From CBDDCQ01 sp965226285 (GTDB lineage Bacteria > Bacteroidota > Bacteroidia > Flavobacteriales > Ichthyobacteriaceae), in contig CBDDCQ010000005.1 of assembly GCA_965226285.1 (NCBI GenBank), forward strand, positions 620,001 to 684,000: a stretch of DNA of 64,000 nucleotides, written 5' to 3'. The notes beneath the pieces are model-generated. The model did not search any database. It was not told the origin of the DNA and saw only the letters and a program-made list of their open reading frames with translations. Position numbers and translations under genes: made by a program. Shown here piece after piece: positions 52,011-60,196 of this stretch (position 1 is its first letter; every line of letters starts with the position of its first letter).

Positions 52011-52856
52011 TTAATTGATGGAAGATTGCCTAAAATTTTCTTGTTTTATATTTTTTATTCTTTCTAAAGAATAGTTATAATATTCTTCATTGATTTCAAA
52101 TCCTAAATAATTTCTTTGTAATTCAATACATGCTACTGCAGTAGTTCCACTTCCCATAAAAGGATCCAATACTATATTATTTTTTTTAGTAGTTGTCAAT
52201 ATAAAAGGTTTAATTAGAGAAAGGGGGAAGGTTGCTTGATGCTTTTTAAAGGGTTCTATACCGTTTTTTATTACATCTCTATGGTGGTTTAATTCTTTTG
52301 CTTTTACTAAATCAAAATAATATTTCTTTGATTTTACAAAATGAAAAAAATGCTCATAAACGGGATACCTTCTATCTGGTGAATAACTGGGAACAGGATT
52401 AGGTTTTTCCCATATAATTTTATTTCTTAAAACCCAACCTTGTTCCTGCATCCCAATAGCTAACCTTTCTGGTAACATCAATAATTGTTTATATTGTAGA
52501 TAATTACCATTCGGTCTAATAATTTTATGCTCTTTATAATGTCTATCTGTTTTTCTGGCATACCTTCCTTTGTTTCTACTAAAACCTTTTGAACCAAAAT
52601 AAATATCGCCTATGTTTAAATAAAAAGAACCTTCTTCGTGAAGTATTCTTTTTAATTTTAAAGTAAATTTTAATAAATTTTTAATGTATTCACGGGGATC
52701 TTCTTCGCGACCAAGTGTTTCATTTCCATAAATTCTTGCTCCAAAATAAGGTGGACTTGTTAAAATTAAATTAATGGAATTATCTGGGATATTATCTAAC
52801 AGTTGTAGAGTATCCCCAAGTATAATTCTGTTGATATAATCGTTTATATTTTCCAA
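52011..52856 (-). CDS. Beta-class DNA methyltransferase (N4-cytosine or N6-adenine)
   Basis: A 281-aa methylase with the beta-class order: catalytic motif IV LILTSPPYFGAR near residue 31, then motif X/I near the C-terminus (VLDPFMGSGTTAVACIELQR then NYLGFEI). TSPPY fits N4-cytosine or N6-adenine enzymes. The likely start is TTG 52856 (TTGGAAAATATAAACG), one base after the TAA and in position to be reached from the hsdM-derived leader F3. Partner of the endonuclease downstream. Confidence 0.88.
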   Translation of the reverse strand: MENINDYINRIILGDTLQLLDNIPDNSINLILTSPPYFGARIYGNETLGREEDPREYIKNLLKFTLKLKRILHEEGSFYLNIGDIYFGSKGFSRNKGRYARKTDRHYKEHKIIRPNGNYLQYKQLLMLPERLAIGMQEQGWVLRNKIIWEKPNPVPSYSPDRRYPVYEHFFHFVKSKKYYFDLVKAKELNHHRDVIKNGIEPFKKHQATFPLSLIKPFILTTTKKNNIVLDPFMGSGTTAVACIELQRNYLGFEINEEYYNYSLERIKNIKQENFRQSSIN

Positions 52857-52860
52857 TTTA

Positions 52861-52980
52861 ATACAAGTTAAGCGGTTTATTTTCTTTGGTAAAAATACTT
52901 TGTTCTAATTGTTCAATTTTTTCTTTTGAAAATTGATCCAAACCATATTTGGAATCTTTTAAGATATCGGATAGTTTCAT
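52861..52980 (-). pseudogene. hsdM 5' fragment F3, leader ORF for the second RM pair
   Basis: ATG 52980 reads MKLSDILKDSKYGLDQFSKE, KIEQLEQSIFTKENKPLNLY-stop, matching the HsdM N-terminus up to QSI. It ends just before the TTG start of the methylase. Confidence 0.82.
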
Positions 52981-52986
52981 TTCATA

Positions 52987-52994
52987 CAAATTTA
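52987..52994 (-). promoter_or_regulatory. -7 box TAAATTTG in front of hsdM leader F3
   Basis: TAAATTTG on the minus strand, 6 bases before ATG 52980, fits TAnnTTTG; a TGG at 20 bases upstream could serve as -33. The transcript would have almost no leader. Confidence 0.45.
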
Positions 52995-53093
52995 TCAATA
53001 AACCTAAAAATTAGCCATTTTTTAAAACCTTTGCCACTTTTACAAAAAAATGCTTTTGATAAGATGGTTAAAAAAACAGAGTGATTACCAGAT

Positions 53094-53945
53094 CTATATC
53101 ATTTTTAAAATTTCAATTTCTTTTTTAGTAAGCATACGCCAATCTCCTCGTTTTAAGTTCTTTTTGGTAAGTCCCGCAAAAAATACTCTATCTAATTTTA
53201 TGACCTTATATCCCAAACTTTCAAATATCCTACGAACAATACGGTTCCTTCCTAAATGTAGTTCTATCCCTATTTCCATTTTAGGTTGCCCTTGTATATA
53301 GGAGATACTATCTATAGGTGCTAAGCCATCTTCTAATGTAATTCCTTCTGCTATTTTTTGTAAGTCGGGATAGGTCAATTTTCTATCCAAACTCACTTGA
53401 TAGATTTTCTTTACACAATGTTTGGGATGTGTAAGTTTTTTAGACATTGCTCCATCATTGGTAAATAATAATACGCCCATAGTAGTTCTATCTAATCTTC
53501 CTACGGGATAAATCCGAGCATTTGTAGCGTTTTTTACCAGTTGCATTACCGTTTTTCTATCCTGTGGATCGTCAGTAGTAGTAATAAAATTCTTAGGTTT
53601 ATTTAAAAGAATATATACCAGTTTTTCTGACTTTATCATCATATCATCAAAATGAACTTTATCTTCGGGGCTCACATAATATCCCATTTCACTTACTACC
53701 TTTCCGTTTACTTTTACAGAACCTGCCTGTATATGCAAGTCAGCTTGCCTTCTGGAGCAAATTCCCGAATGAGCAATAAATTTATTTAGTCTTACCCCTT
53801 CTTTGTTTTTTGGTTTGGTATTTATTGATTTTTTCGTCTTATATTTGGATTGCGTTTTTGACTGCTTTTTGCTTTTATTTTCGGCAGCATTTTTTCTATT
53901 GTGATACCTATTTTTAGACTCTTTATGCCTATCGTTATTGTTCAT
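53094..53945 (-). CDS. rluB: Ribosomal large subunit pseudouridine synthase B family
   Basis: RsuA/RluB-type pseudouridine synthase, 283 aa. It has a Lys/Arg/Asn-rich N-terminal extension (about residues 1-50), the S4 RNA-binding domain (VRLNKFIAHSGICSRRQADL), and the catalytic domain with YPVGRLDRTTMGVLLFTNDG holding the essential Asp, plus KIYQVSLD and GRNRIVRRIFESLGY. RluB, RluE and RluF are hard to separate by eye; RluB is the usual flavobacterial assignment. Confidence 0.85.
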   Translation of the reverse strand: MNNNDRHKESKNRYHNRKNAAENKSKKQSKTQSKYKTKKSINTKPKNKEGVRLNKFIAHSGICSRRQADLHIQAGSVKVNGKVVSEMGYYVSPEDKVHFDDMMIKSEKLVYILLNKPKNFITTTDDPQDRKTVMQLVKNATNARIYPVGRLDRTTMGVLLFTNDGAMSKKLTHPKHCVKKIYQVSLDRKLTYPDLQKIAEGITLEDGLAPIDSISYIQGQPKMEIGIELHLGRNRIVRRIFESLGYKVIKLDRVFFAGLTKKNLKRGDWRMLTKKEIEILKMI

Positions 53946-53977
53946 CTTTATATTTTTGAGGAGTTATTTTTATCAGA

Positions 53978-55174
53978 TTAAAACAGTAATAAATTAATAT
54001 CCGTATAGGGTATATTGAACCATTCGCCTATGTGCCTATTGGTCAGCATACCATGATACATATATATTCCATTTTTGAATCCACTATCGGATTTAAAGAA
54101 ATTTTCTATACCTCCCTTTTTGCCTATATTTAATAAATAATGCATAAATATGCTGCTCAGAAGTAGTGTGGCAGTTCTAGATACTTTTGATGGAATATTA
54201 GCTACTCCATAGTGTATTACATCGTGTTTCATAAAAGTGGGTTTAGAGAGAGAGGTAAGTTCAGAGGTTTCTATACAGCCTCCGTGGTCTATACTTATAT
54301 CTACGATTACAGCACCTGTTTTCATAGTTTTTACCATTTTGTCGGTCACTATCATAGGGGTTCTGCCTTTACCTCTTATAGCTCCTATTACTACATCAGC
54401 ACGCATGAGTGCTTTTTGTAATACTTTAGGATGTATTATCGATGTAAATATACGTTGTCCTAAACTTATTTGTAAACGTTGTAATTTGGTAATAGAACTA
54501 TCAAATACCTTTACAGATGCACCTAAACCGAGTGCAGACCTAGTGGCAAATTCACCAACAGTTCCAGCACCTATGACGACTACTTCTGTAGGAGCTACTC
54601 CAGAAATGCCTCCAAGCATCAATCCTTTTCCTATCTTATAATTATTCATGAGCTCTGCGGCTATTAATATAGAAGTGTTCCCCGCTATTTCACTCATAGA
54701 CCGCACTATGGGATATACGCCGTTGTCGTCTTTTATATTGTCAAAAGCTACAGCAGATATCTTTTTGTTTGCCAACCTACTAAAGTATTCTTTACTATGT
54801 ACTTTAAGTTGTAATGAAGAAATAAGTGTTCCTCCATGTTTCATCATCTCTATTTCTTTGCTGGTAAGAGGGGCAACTTTAAGTACAATTTCACTTTCGA
54901 ATACTTCTTTTGTATCATGTGTTACTCTAGCTCCTGCATTTGTATATTGCTTGTCAGTAAAATTAGCCCCCTCTCCTGCACCTGATTCTGTAATTATTTG
55001 ATGTCCATTATTTACAAGTACTGATATAGCATCAGGAGTAAGGCATATTCTTCTCTCTTGTAAATAGGATTCTTTTGGTAAACCTATGGTTATATTTTTT
55101 TTTGACTGTTTAATCTCAATCCTCTCCTCTTGAGGAGTGAGTTCTCTATCTGAAAAAGGTAAATTTATCATCAT
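53978..55174 (-). CDS. ald: Alanine dehydrogenase
   Basis: NAD-dependent L-alanine/pyruvate dehydrogenase of the AlaDH/PNT family, 398 aa. It has TIGLPKESYLQERRICLTPD, SGAGEGANFTDKQY, GGISGVAPTEVVVIGAGTVG (Rossmann nucleotide-binding loop, with GAGTVG), and VIVDISIDHGGCIETS. A short N-terminal extension precedes the family core. It starts 3 bases after tsaE ends. Confidence 0.93.
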   Translation of the reverse strand: MMINLPFSDRELTPQEERIEIKQSKKNITIGLPKESYLQERRICLTPDAISVLVNNGHQIITESGAGEGANFTDKQYTNAGARVTHDTKEVFESEIVLKVAPLTSKEIEMMKHGGTLISSLQLKVHSKEYFSRLANKKISAVAFDNIKDDNGVYPIVRSMSEIAGNTSILIAAELMNNYKIGKGLMLGGISGVAPTEVVVIGAGTVGEFATRSALGLGASVKVFDSSITKLQRLQISLGQRIFTSIIHPKVLQKALMRADVVIGAIRGKGRTPMIVTDKMVKTMKTGAVIVDISIDHGGCIETSELTSLSKPTFMKHDVIHYGVANIPSKVSRTATLLLSSIFMHYLLNIGKKGGIENFFKSDSGFKNGIYMYHGMLTNRHIGEWFNIPYTDINLLLF

Positions 55175-55177
55175 ACT

Positions 55178-55630
55178 CTAATTAAATTTTATAGTTCTAT
55201 ATCCTAATTCATTTGTCATTATAATTTCGTGTCTTTCCATGGGGAGTAGGTTGGGGATCTTTTCACCCCATTCTATAAAGCAGTAGCTGTCAGTATAAAA
55301 ATAATCTTCATATCCTATATCATAAGCCTCCTCTTCGTTATTTAATCTGTAAAAATCAAAATGATAGATGGGTTTATCTATATTTTGAGAATAATATTCA
55401 TTTACTATGGAATAAGTAGGGCTACTGGTATCGTCTCTTACCCCTAGTTGTTTGGTAAGTTCCTTTATCAAGGTAGTTTTTCCCACACCCATATTGCCAA
55501 AAAACGCAAAAAAATTGTACCTGCTATAGAGCAATATACTTTTAGCAATATCCGGCAGTTCGGATAAAATAGATGCTTTGTATAATTTTTTTTCCACCCG
55601 TGAATAAAGATAGGATTTATTTTTATGCAA
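55178..55630 (-). CDS. tsaE: tRNA threonylcarbamoyladenosine biosynthesis ATPase TsaE
   Basis: P-loop protein that works with TsaB/TsaD in t6A37 tRNA modification. At 150 aa it has Walker A FGNMGVGKTTLIKEL near residue 46, SPTYSIVNEY (switch I), HFDFYRL and CFIEWGEKI. It forms a two-gene unit with ald and is divergent from gcvP. Confidence 0.94.
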   Translation of the reverse strand: MHKNKSYLYSRVEKKLYKASILSELPDIAKSILLYSRYNFFAFFGNMGVGKTTLIKELTKQLGVRDDTSSPTYSIVNEYYSQNIDKPIYHFDFYRLNNEEEAYDIGYEDYFYTDSYCFIEWGEKIPNLLPMERHEIIMTNELGYRTIKFN

Positions 55631-55650
55631 AAATACTAAAAGATATTATA

Positions 55651-55658
55651 TACTTTTG
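55651..55658 (+). promoter_or_regulatory. -7 box TACTTTTG of gcvP
   Basis: TACTTTTG matches TAnnTTTG, about 40 bases before the gcvP start, in the tsaE-gcvP divergent region. No clear -33 TTG. Confidence 0.5.
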
Positions 55659-55698
55659 CAATTTTACGTTTTGCAGATAAAAACATTAATGACTTATA

Positions 55699-58578
55699 AT
55701 GAATACTTCAAATTTTTCCTACAGACATATAGGACCTCGCAAAGAAGATGAGGAAAAAATGTTAGATACTATAGGGGTGAAAACTATAGAGGAATTGATA
55801 GATAAAACGGTTCCTTCCCAAATAAGATTGAAAAAAGATCTAAATATTCCTAAAGCTTTTACGGAATACGAATTTATGCAACATATTAAGGCATTAGGTG
55901 ATAAAAATAAAATATACAAAAGTTATATAGGACTGGGCTATTACAATACCATATTACCTGGCGTAATACAACGAAATATTTTAGAAAATCCGGGATGGTA
56001 CACAGCTTATACTCCTTATCAAGCAGAAATAGCACAAGGCAGGTTAAAGGCACTTTTGAACTTTCAAACTGCAGTCGTAGAACTTACAGGTATGGAGATT
56101 GCTAATGCTTCGTTGTTAGATGAATCTACTGCAGCAGCTGAAGCTATGATCATGCTTTATAATAACCGCTCAAAGGTCAAGAAAAAATACAAATCTCATA
56201 AATTTTTTGTATCGGATAGAATTTTTCCACAGACTATAGATGTACTTCAAACGCGTTCTACTCCATTGGGCATAGAACTCGTAATTTCTAATGTTGAGGA
56301 TTTTGATTTTTCATCCGAGTACTACGGGGTTATTTTACAATATCCAGCTTTGGGAGGTGAAGCTAAAGATTATGCAGCCTTTGTAGAAAGGGCACATCAA
56401 AATGAAATAAGTGTAGCTGTAGCTACAGATATTATGAGTTTAGCATTACTTACACCCCCGGGACAATGGGGAACAGATGTAGTAGTAGGAACTACACAGA
56501 GATTTGGAGTACCACTTAGTTATGGAGGTCCTCATGCCGCTTTCTTTGCTACTCTAGAGAAATATAAGAGAAGCATTCCCGGTAGAATTATAGGCAAATC
56601 TAAAGATAAATATGGCAATACTGCTCTTAGAATGGCTCTTCAGACTAGAGAGCAGCATATCAAAAGAGAAAAGGCAACCTCTAATATTTGTACATCTCAA
56701 GTACTCCTTGCGGTAATGGCAGGTATGTATGCCGTGTACCATGGAGCACAAGGCTTAAAAAATATAGCTATCAAGATACACAATCTTACCTATACTTTAC
56801 ACCAAGGAATAGAAAAATTAGGATTTAAAGTGCTTTACTCGACTTATTTTGATACCATTGCGATAGACTTGGGAGAAAATTTATACCCAACAGGAGAATC
56901 TATTCAACCTGTAAAGCGTATAGCCGAAGAAGAGAAAGTAAATTTCTATTATATGAACCAAAATACTATCTCTATATCCTTAGATGAAACTACAAGTTTG
57001 CAAGATGTAAATCATATATTGAGCATTTTGGCAAAAGCTAAAGGTCAAAAAGCCATTTCTTTTGATAAGATATTGGAATCTAATATTATTGTGGGTGATT
57101 TAAAAAGAACTTCATCTTTCTTAAAGGATGAGGTATTTAAAAAATATCATTCTGAGACAGAGATGATGCGTTATATCAAGAGATTAGAACGTAAAGATTT
57201 ATCCTTGAATCACTCTATGATACCGCTGGGCTCTTGTACAATGAAACTCAATGCTGCTACAGAGATGTTGCCGCTTAGTTGGCTTAATTGGACGAATATA
57301 CACCCTTTTGTACCTATATACCAAGCGAAAGGATATCAAGAGATGTTCAGGAATTTAGAAAAATATTTAAGTGAAATTACCGGTTTTGCAGCTACTTCGT
57401 TACAACCCAATTCAGGTGCTCAGGGAGAATATACAGGACTTATGGTTATAAGAGCATACCATCAGAATAAAGGACAAAACCAAAGGAAAGTAGTACTTAT
57501 TCCTGCATCGGCACACGGAACTAACCCAGCCTCTGCTATTATGGCAGGTATGAAAGTGGTAGTAACTAAGTGCGATGACAAGGGAAATATAGATTTAGAA
57601 GATCTAAAAACTAAGGCGAGAGAATATAGAGATACACTTTCGGCACTTATGGTAACTTATCCCTCTACTCACGGGGTGTATGAAGAGCAGATTAAAGAAG
57701 TAACACGAATGATACATGCTTATGGTGGACAAGTATATATGGACGGTGCCAATATGAATGCACAAGTAGGAATAACTAATCCATATAATATTGGCGCAGA
57801 CGTGTGCCATTTAAACTTACACAAAACCTTTGCTATACCTCACGGAGGAGGAGGACCTGGTGTAGGACCTATATGCGTGGCAAAACACCTTGTTCCATTT
57901 TTACCATCTAATCCAGTGATACCATCCGGAGGTAAGGATGCCATTACAGCCATTTCTGCTGCTCCTTGGGGATCGTCATTAGTAGATATTATTTCTTACG
58001 GTTATATTGTAATGAATGGTGCCAAAGGACTATTAAAATCTACTCAAATAGCAATACTGAGTGCCAACTATATCAAAACTCGCCTGAAAGATAATTATGA
58101 GATTTTATATACAGGTGATAATGGCACAATAGCTCACGAAATGATAGTGGATTGTAGAGCATATAAAAAATACGGTATAGAGGTGGTAGATATTGCCAAA
58201 AGGCTTATGGATTATGGTTTTCATGCTCCTACAGTATCTTTTCCTGTGGTAGGGACACTTATGATAGAACCTACAGAAAGTGAAAGTTTGCAAGAGTTAG
58301 ACCGTTTTGTGGAGGCTATGCTCTCTATTAAAAGAGAAATAGAACAAGTAATCAGGCAAGAAATAGATTTAGAGGATAGTACACTTAAAAATGCACCTCA
58401 TACTTTAGCTGTGATTACAGCTGACAATTGGAACTTTAAATATACTAGAAAGCAAGCGGCATATCCATTAGAATGGATACGAGAAAATAAATTTTGGCCT
58501 GCCGTAGCCAGAATAGACGATGCTTATGGCGATAGAAACTTGGTGTGTACTTGCGAGTCTATAGAAAACTATTCTTAA
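55699..58578 (+). CDS. gcvP: Glycine dehydrogenase (decarboxylating), P-protein
   Basis: PLP-dependent P-protein of the glycine cleavage system: decarboxylates glycine and passes aminomethyl to the H-protein. Full length (959 aa, fused alpha-beta type). It has FSYRHIGPRKEDEEKMLDTI at the start, TGMEIANASLLDE, and the PLP lysine in LNLHKTFAIPHGGGGPGVGP near residue 711. The C-terminal FWPAVARIDDAYGDRNLVC is typical. It is followed by an intergenic inverted repeat. Confidence 0.97.
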   Translation: MNTSNFSYRHIGPRKEDEEKMLDTIGVKTIEELIDKTVPSQIRLKKDLNIPKAFTEYEFMQHIKALGDKNKIYKSYIGLGYYNTILPGVIQRNILENPGWYTAYTPYQAEIAQGRLKALLNFQTAVVELTGMEIANASLLDESTAAAEAMIMLYNNRSKVKKKYKSHKFFVSDRIFPQTIDVLQTRSTPLGIELVISNVEDFDFSSEYYGVILQYPALGGEAKDYAAFVERAHQNEISVAVATDIMSLALLTPPGQWGTDVVVGTTQRFGVPLSYGGPHAAFFATLEKYKRSIPGRIIGKSKDKYGNTALRMALQTREQHIKREKATSNICTSQVLLAVMAGMYAVYHGAQGLKNIAIKIHNLTYTLHQGIEKLGFKVLYSTYFDTIAIDLGENLYPTGESIQPVKRIAEEEKVNFYYMNQNTISISLDETTSLQDVNHILSILAKAKGQKAISFDKILESNIIVGDLKRTSSFLKDEVFKKYHSETEMMRYIKRLERKDLSLNHSMIPLGSCTMKLNAATEMLPLSWLNWTNIHPFVPIYQAKGYQEMFRNLEKYLSEITGFAATSLQPNSGAQGEYTGLMVIRAYHQNKGQNQRKVVLIPASAHGTNPASAIMAGMKVVVTKCDDKGNIDLEDLKTKAREYRDTLSALMVTYPSTHGVYEEQIKEVTRMIHAYGGQVYMDGANMNAQVGITNPYNIGADVCHLNLHKTFAIPHGGGGPGVGPICVAKHLVPFLPSNPVIPSGGKDAITAISAAPWGSSLVDIISYGYIVMNGAKGLLKSTQIAILSANYIKTRLKDNYEILYTGDNGTIAHEMIVDCRAYKKYGIEVVDIAKRLMDYGFHAPTVSFPVVGTLMIEPTESESLQELDRFVEAMLSIKREIEQVIRQEIDLEDSTLKNAPHTLAVITADNWNFKYTRKQAAYPLEWIRENKFWPAVARIDDAYGDRNLVCTCESIENYS

Positions 58579-58591
58579 AATAACTTATATA

Positions 58592-58730
58592 ATTTTTCTT
58601 GTTTTAATTTTTTTGCTTATAATAGCTTAGCTTGATCTGTTGGTCTTAACTATAAATAAGTGTTTTTTAGTTTAATATAAAAAATAAATTAAAACAACAA
58701 GAAAAAAGCCTTTAATTGGGTTTTTCTTAA
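58592..58730. terminator. Inverted repeats between gcvP and purD (bidirectional terminator candidate)
   Basis: A long imperfect inverted repeat (TTTTTCTTGTTTTAATTTTT at 58595-58614 against TTAAAACAACAAGAAAAA at 58689-58706) encloses about 70 bases. It is followed by AAAAAAGCCTTTAATTGGGT and TTTT (58704-58727), an A/T-flanked hairpin that could stop transcription from both converging genes. Confidence 0.55.
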
Positions 58731-58749
58731 TTCAGATGATAACGATATG

Positions 58750-60108
58750 TCATGACTCTGTATTCTTTTCTATTTTTTCACAGATATTTTCAAGTTTTTT
58801 TAAACTTTTTTTAGAGCCAATATCTCTTCTGTATTCTAAATTGCCTTTGATATATTTATCAATAGCTTTATTTATTGCAATAGATGCTTCAGGTATAGAT
58901 TTTGCTAAAGTTCCTAATGCTATTACTCTTGATTTTTTAAGTGTTTTATATAAATTTTTATCTTTTTTAATGCAACTTGCGTAGAAGATGTTTATATCCA
59001 TTTTTTTGATATTTTTTTCATCTACTTCGAAATCGACAGCATATTTGCTAGGCATAGGATATTCTTTTGCTACGAGGTATTTAATAACGCTAGCTTTTGG
59101 TATAAATTCTACACTTTTTTCGGTGAGATTTTTATGCCAAATATCTTTTAATAATTTTGAAAAAGGACTTTTCAAAAGAGTTAGGATATTTAGTCCTTCG
59201 GGGTCTCCAAAACGTCCGTTAAATTCCATAAATTTAATCCCGTCTTTAGTTTTAAAGAACCCTCCATTTATAACTCCATTAAAAAATAATTTTTTAGACT
59301 TCATTTTATTAATTACAGATTGCATAATGTATTTGCAATCTTTTAAATCTTTATCGTTCATAAATGGGAGTTTTTGATTTTTATCTGTAAAGCAGCCCAT
59401 ACCTCCTGTTCCTGCACCTTTATCATCTTCTAATCTAAATGGATAATCATAAGATGCAGGTGAAAGTACTACATTTTCTCCATCGGTTAATCCCATTATG
59501 GTAAATTCTATACCTTGTAGTTTTTCAACTAATAAGATTTTTTCGTTTGGATTGATATTTAATAATTCGTTGGCATAATTGATGGCATCATTATAACTTT
59601 TGAGGTGTTCTGGCATCACTTTTACTCCTTTTCCTCCTGTTAATCCTTGCGGTTTCACAACTACTTGTAATCCCTTTTCTTTAAATCTATAAATGGATTT
59701 TTCTATGTTTTCACCTTTTGAAATAGCTTTAAAGAAAGGTGTGTATTTTGGACATACCTCTTGTACTAAGTTAATAGAATAGATTTTATCCCATTCTATT
59801 TTTGTAGCTTCTTTAGTGCCTCCAATCGCTTTTATATTTTTTTCTAATAAAGCATCTACAACGCCATTGGCTAAGGGAACATCAGCATTTATAAAAGCGT
59901 AATCTATTTTGTTTTTTTCTGCAAATTCTGAAACTGTTTCAGGATTGCTAGCATTAGCTATTAGATATTTTCCTTTAGACTTTTCCACACAATCTATAAT
60001 GGTGGGATTTCTATGATCTAAAACGGCGAATAAAATAGTATCATTCACAAGATTTAAAGCGAATGCACTTTCTCTCCCTCCAGAACCTACAATTAAAAAT
60101 TTTTCCAT
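58750..60108 (-). CDS. purD: Phosphoribosylamine--glycine ligase (PurD), divergent type
   Basis: ATP-grasp enzyme making GAR in purine synthesis, 452 aa. It has FLIVGSGGRESAFAL at the N-terminus, KPQGLTGGKGVKVM (ATP loop), KLQGIEFTIMGLTDG, DYPFRLEDDKGAGTGGMGCF and FMEFNGRFGDPEGL (metal ligands). It is longer and looks unlike the usual Bacteroidota PurD; it has an acidic N-terminal Rossmann part ending INADVPLANGVVDAL. It is Lys-rich and more AT-biased. Possibly acquired from another phylum. It has no purine neighbours. Confidence 0.85.
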   Translation of the reverse strand: MEKFLIVGSGGRESAFALNLVNDTILFAVLDHRNPTIIDCVEKSKGKYLIANASNPETVSEFAEKNKIDYAFINADVPLANGVVDALLEKNIKAIGGTKEATKIEWDKIYSINLVQEVCPKYTPFFKAISKGENIEKSIYRFKEKGLQVVVKPQGLTGGKGVKVMPEHLKSYNDAINYANELLNINPNEKILLVEKLQGIEFTIMGLTDGENVVLSPASYDYPFRLEDDKGAGTGGMGCFTDKNQKLPFMNDKDLKDCKYIMQSVINKMKSKKLFFNGVINGGFFKTKDGIKFMEFNGRFGDPEGLNILTLLKSPFSKLLKDIWHKNLTEKSVEFIPKASVIKYLVAKEYPMPSKYAVDFEVDEKNIKKMDINIFYASCIKKDKNLYKTLKKSRVIALGTLAKSIPEASIAINKAIDKYIKGNLEYRRDIGSKKSLKKLENICEKIEKNTES

Positions 60109-60196
60109 ATCCAGTTAATTTATGGTTGTAAAGATATTATTTTTTTTAATCTTTTTTGGCTTCAATTTTCCAAGATTTTTAATGAATTATCCATTT

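Noticed and set aside
33305..53000. A classical integron with attC sites
   Set aside because: No integron integrase in the window, and the fragments lack the attC core and fold; only the idea of module addition is similar.
54237..55001. Long plus-strand frames opposite ald
   Set aside because: Antisense readings of a conserved alanine dehydrogenase gene.
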